Of a stretch of DNA of 41,191 nucleotides, positions 40,594 to 41,191 are shown piece by piece (position 1 is the stretch's first letter; each line of letters starts with the position of its first letter). The stretch spans positions 14,556-55,746 of the IMG/VR virus record IMGVR_UViG_3300029448_000050, one strand, 5' to 3'. This DNA comes from a virus. A program made the position numbers and the translations under genes. The notes under the pieces are model-generated. The model was not told where the DNA came from, searched no databases, and saw only the letters and a program-made list of their open reading frames with translations.

Positions 40594-40989
40594 ATGAGTA
40601 ATAATTATGTAAAAATGAGTGGACTTTTAGTTCCTTATCAAAATAAAGGTGGAGGTTCTTATAATTTAGAATTTCCAGTTCGTCAGAATCCTATGACTAA
40701 TGATAGATACTTAGGTGGTGTCTCAATTATATTAGATTTTGGCGTTGAAGGTATGAATGTTGCTAGAGGTGCAAGTATTGTATTATCTAAAAATTCACAA
40801 TATGAATCTATTAGAAATAAGCTTAAAGAATATTTCGCAGATAAACCTACACAAAATTGGTTTACTGTTGATGATTCAAATGCAGTTAAAGTTATGTTTG
40901 ACTTTGCAGGTTGTTCAGATTCTTATAGTGATAAAAATGATACTAATTATCAAAATGTTCATATAGAAAATATTGAGTTAGTTCAATAA
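40594..40989 (+). CDS. Unknown early protein of the right-hand unit (131 aa)
   Basis: The ATG at 40594 has AAGGAGG 10 bases upstream. The protein begins MSNNYVKMSGLLVPYQNKGG and has beta-rich segments (YLGGVSIILDFGVEGMNVAR; NWFTVDDSNAVKVMFDF) and one helix (YESIRNKLKEYF). It is unlike any gene in the 4.1-10.9 kb early region, although it stands at the same place relative to the RepA gene and control region. It may be a nucleic-acid-binding or small regulatory protein. The family is not recognised. A terminator follows at once. Confidence 0.72.
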   Translation: MSNNYVKMSGLLVPYQNKGGGSYNLEFPVRQNPMTNDRYLGGVSIILDFGVEGMNVARGASIVLSKNSQYESIRNKLKEYFADKPTQNWFTVDDSNAVKVMFDFAGCSDSYSDKNDTNYQNVHIENIELVQ

Positions 40990-41001
40990 CTCATAGTTGT
41001 T

Positions 41002-41055
41002 AGCTACTTCGGATTATCCCCTTAATTCGAGGTAGCTTTCAATTTCTTTTTTTTT
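41002..41055 (+). terminator. Rho-independent terminator after the right-hand early gene
   Basis: AGCTACTTCG (41002-41011) pairs with CGAGGTAGCT (41028-41037), one G-T pair included, over a 16-base loop, and a T-rich run follows (nine T around 41047-41055). It lies 12 bases after the stop codon. The last bases of the window (41056-41191) are AT-rich and hold TATAAT near 41140 but no gene I can support; an ATG at 41160 opens a frame cut by the window end. Confidence 0.7.
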
Positions 41056-41191
41056 ATGTCGCCTTAGTCTATATTTTTTTTATTTTATTAAGTTTTTTAA
41101 AGTCATATACTTTTGGTATGGGATATAGCTGCTAACACATATAATCAATTATTTAAATAATGATAAATGAGTATCCACAAAATTATGTGTG

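Noticed and set aside
1-41191. Integrated prophage with att sites
   Set aside because: No integrase, excisionase, host gene or tRNA-end duplication was found, although genes outside the window cannot be excluded.

Overview
The window looks like DNA of a short-tailed (podovirus-like), AT-rich bacteriophage, probably from a marine bacterium. I base this on terminase, portal, scaffold, coat, tail and lysis genes packed with 1-8 base overlaps, strong Shine-Dalgarno sites (GGAGG), bacterial extended -10 promoters and no host housekeeping genes. I see no integrase, recognised repressor, tRNA or CRISPR, so nothing marks a classical prophage. The host cannot be named. Leaderless-type promoters occur in many bacteria and are common in Actinobacteria, but that is only a hint.

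Layout. Bases 1-3123 (minus strand) hold the start of a portal gene, a large terminase and a RepA-like ATPase, which together form the edge of one packaging/replication module. Bases 3.1-4.1 kb are a noncoding control region with operator boxes, hairpins and repeats. Bases 4.1-10.9 kb are an early region, mostly plus strand: small unknown genes, an amidoligase plus class II glutamine amidotransferase pair, a minus-strand primase-polymerase, a metallophosphoesterase, then a recombination operon (Rad52/ERF-like annealing protein and an SSB-like protein) behind a structured RNA leader. A bidirectional terminator at 10.92 kb separates this from a long minus-strand late region (39.3 down to 10.95 kb). 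In transcription order the late region is RepA-like ATPase, terminase, portal, small virion protein, a 2375-residue protein ending in a staphylococcal-nuclease-like domain, lytic transglycosylase, Pro/Ala-rich protein, scaffold, major capsid, connector and tail proteins, fibre genes including six paralogues in a row, and a lysis cassette of small membrane proteins. Bases 39.4-40.6 kb are a second control region, followed by one plus-strand early gene and a terminator.

The main surprise is that the RepA-terminase-portal start occurs twice, 36.2 kb apart, in the same orientation. The copies have diverged (roughly three quarters identical protein by eye) and each lies beside a related control region, but the early genes beyond differ. 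The window therefore spans slightly more than one unit of a head-to-tail arrangement of related but non-identical phage genomes. This could be a recombinant concatemer, tandem elements, a two-unit genome or an artefact.

Inferred working: the primase-polymerase and RepA-like ATPase start replication from one of the hairpin- and operator-rich control regions; the annealing and SSB-like proteins support recombination and concatemer formation; the terminase cuts and fills capsids; the transglycosylase and giant nuclease-bearing protein are probably packaged and ejected with the DNA; the fibre paralogues set host range; and the lysis cassette ends infection. The amidoligase/amidotransferase pair is the best candidate for a little-described biochemical system.
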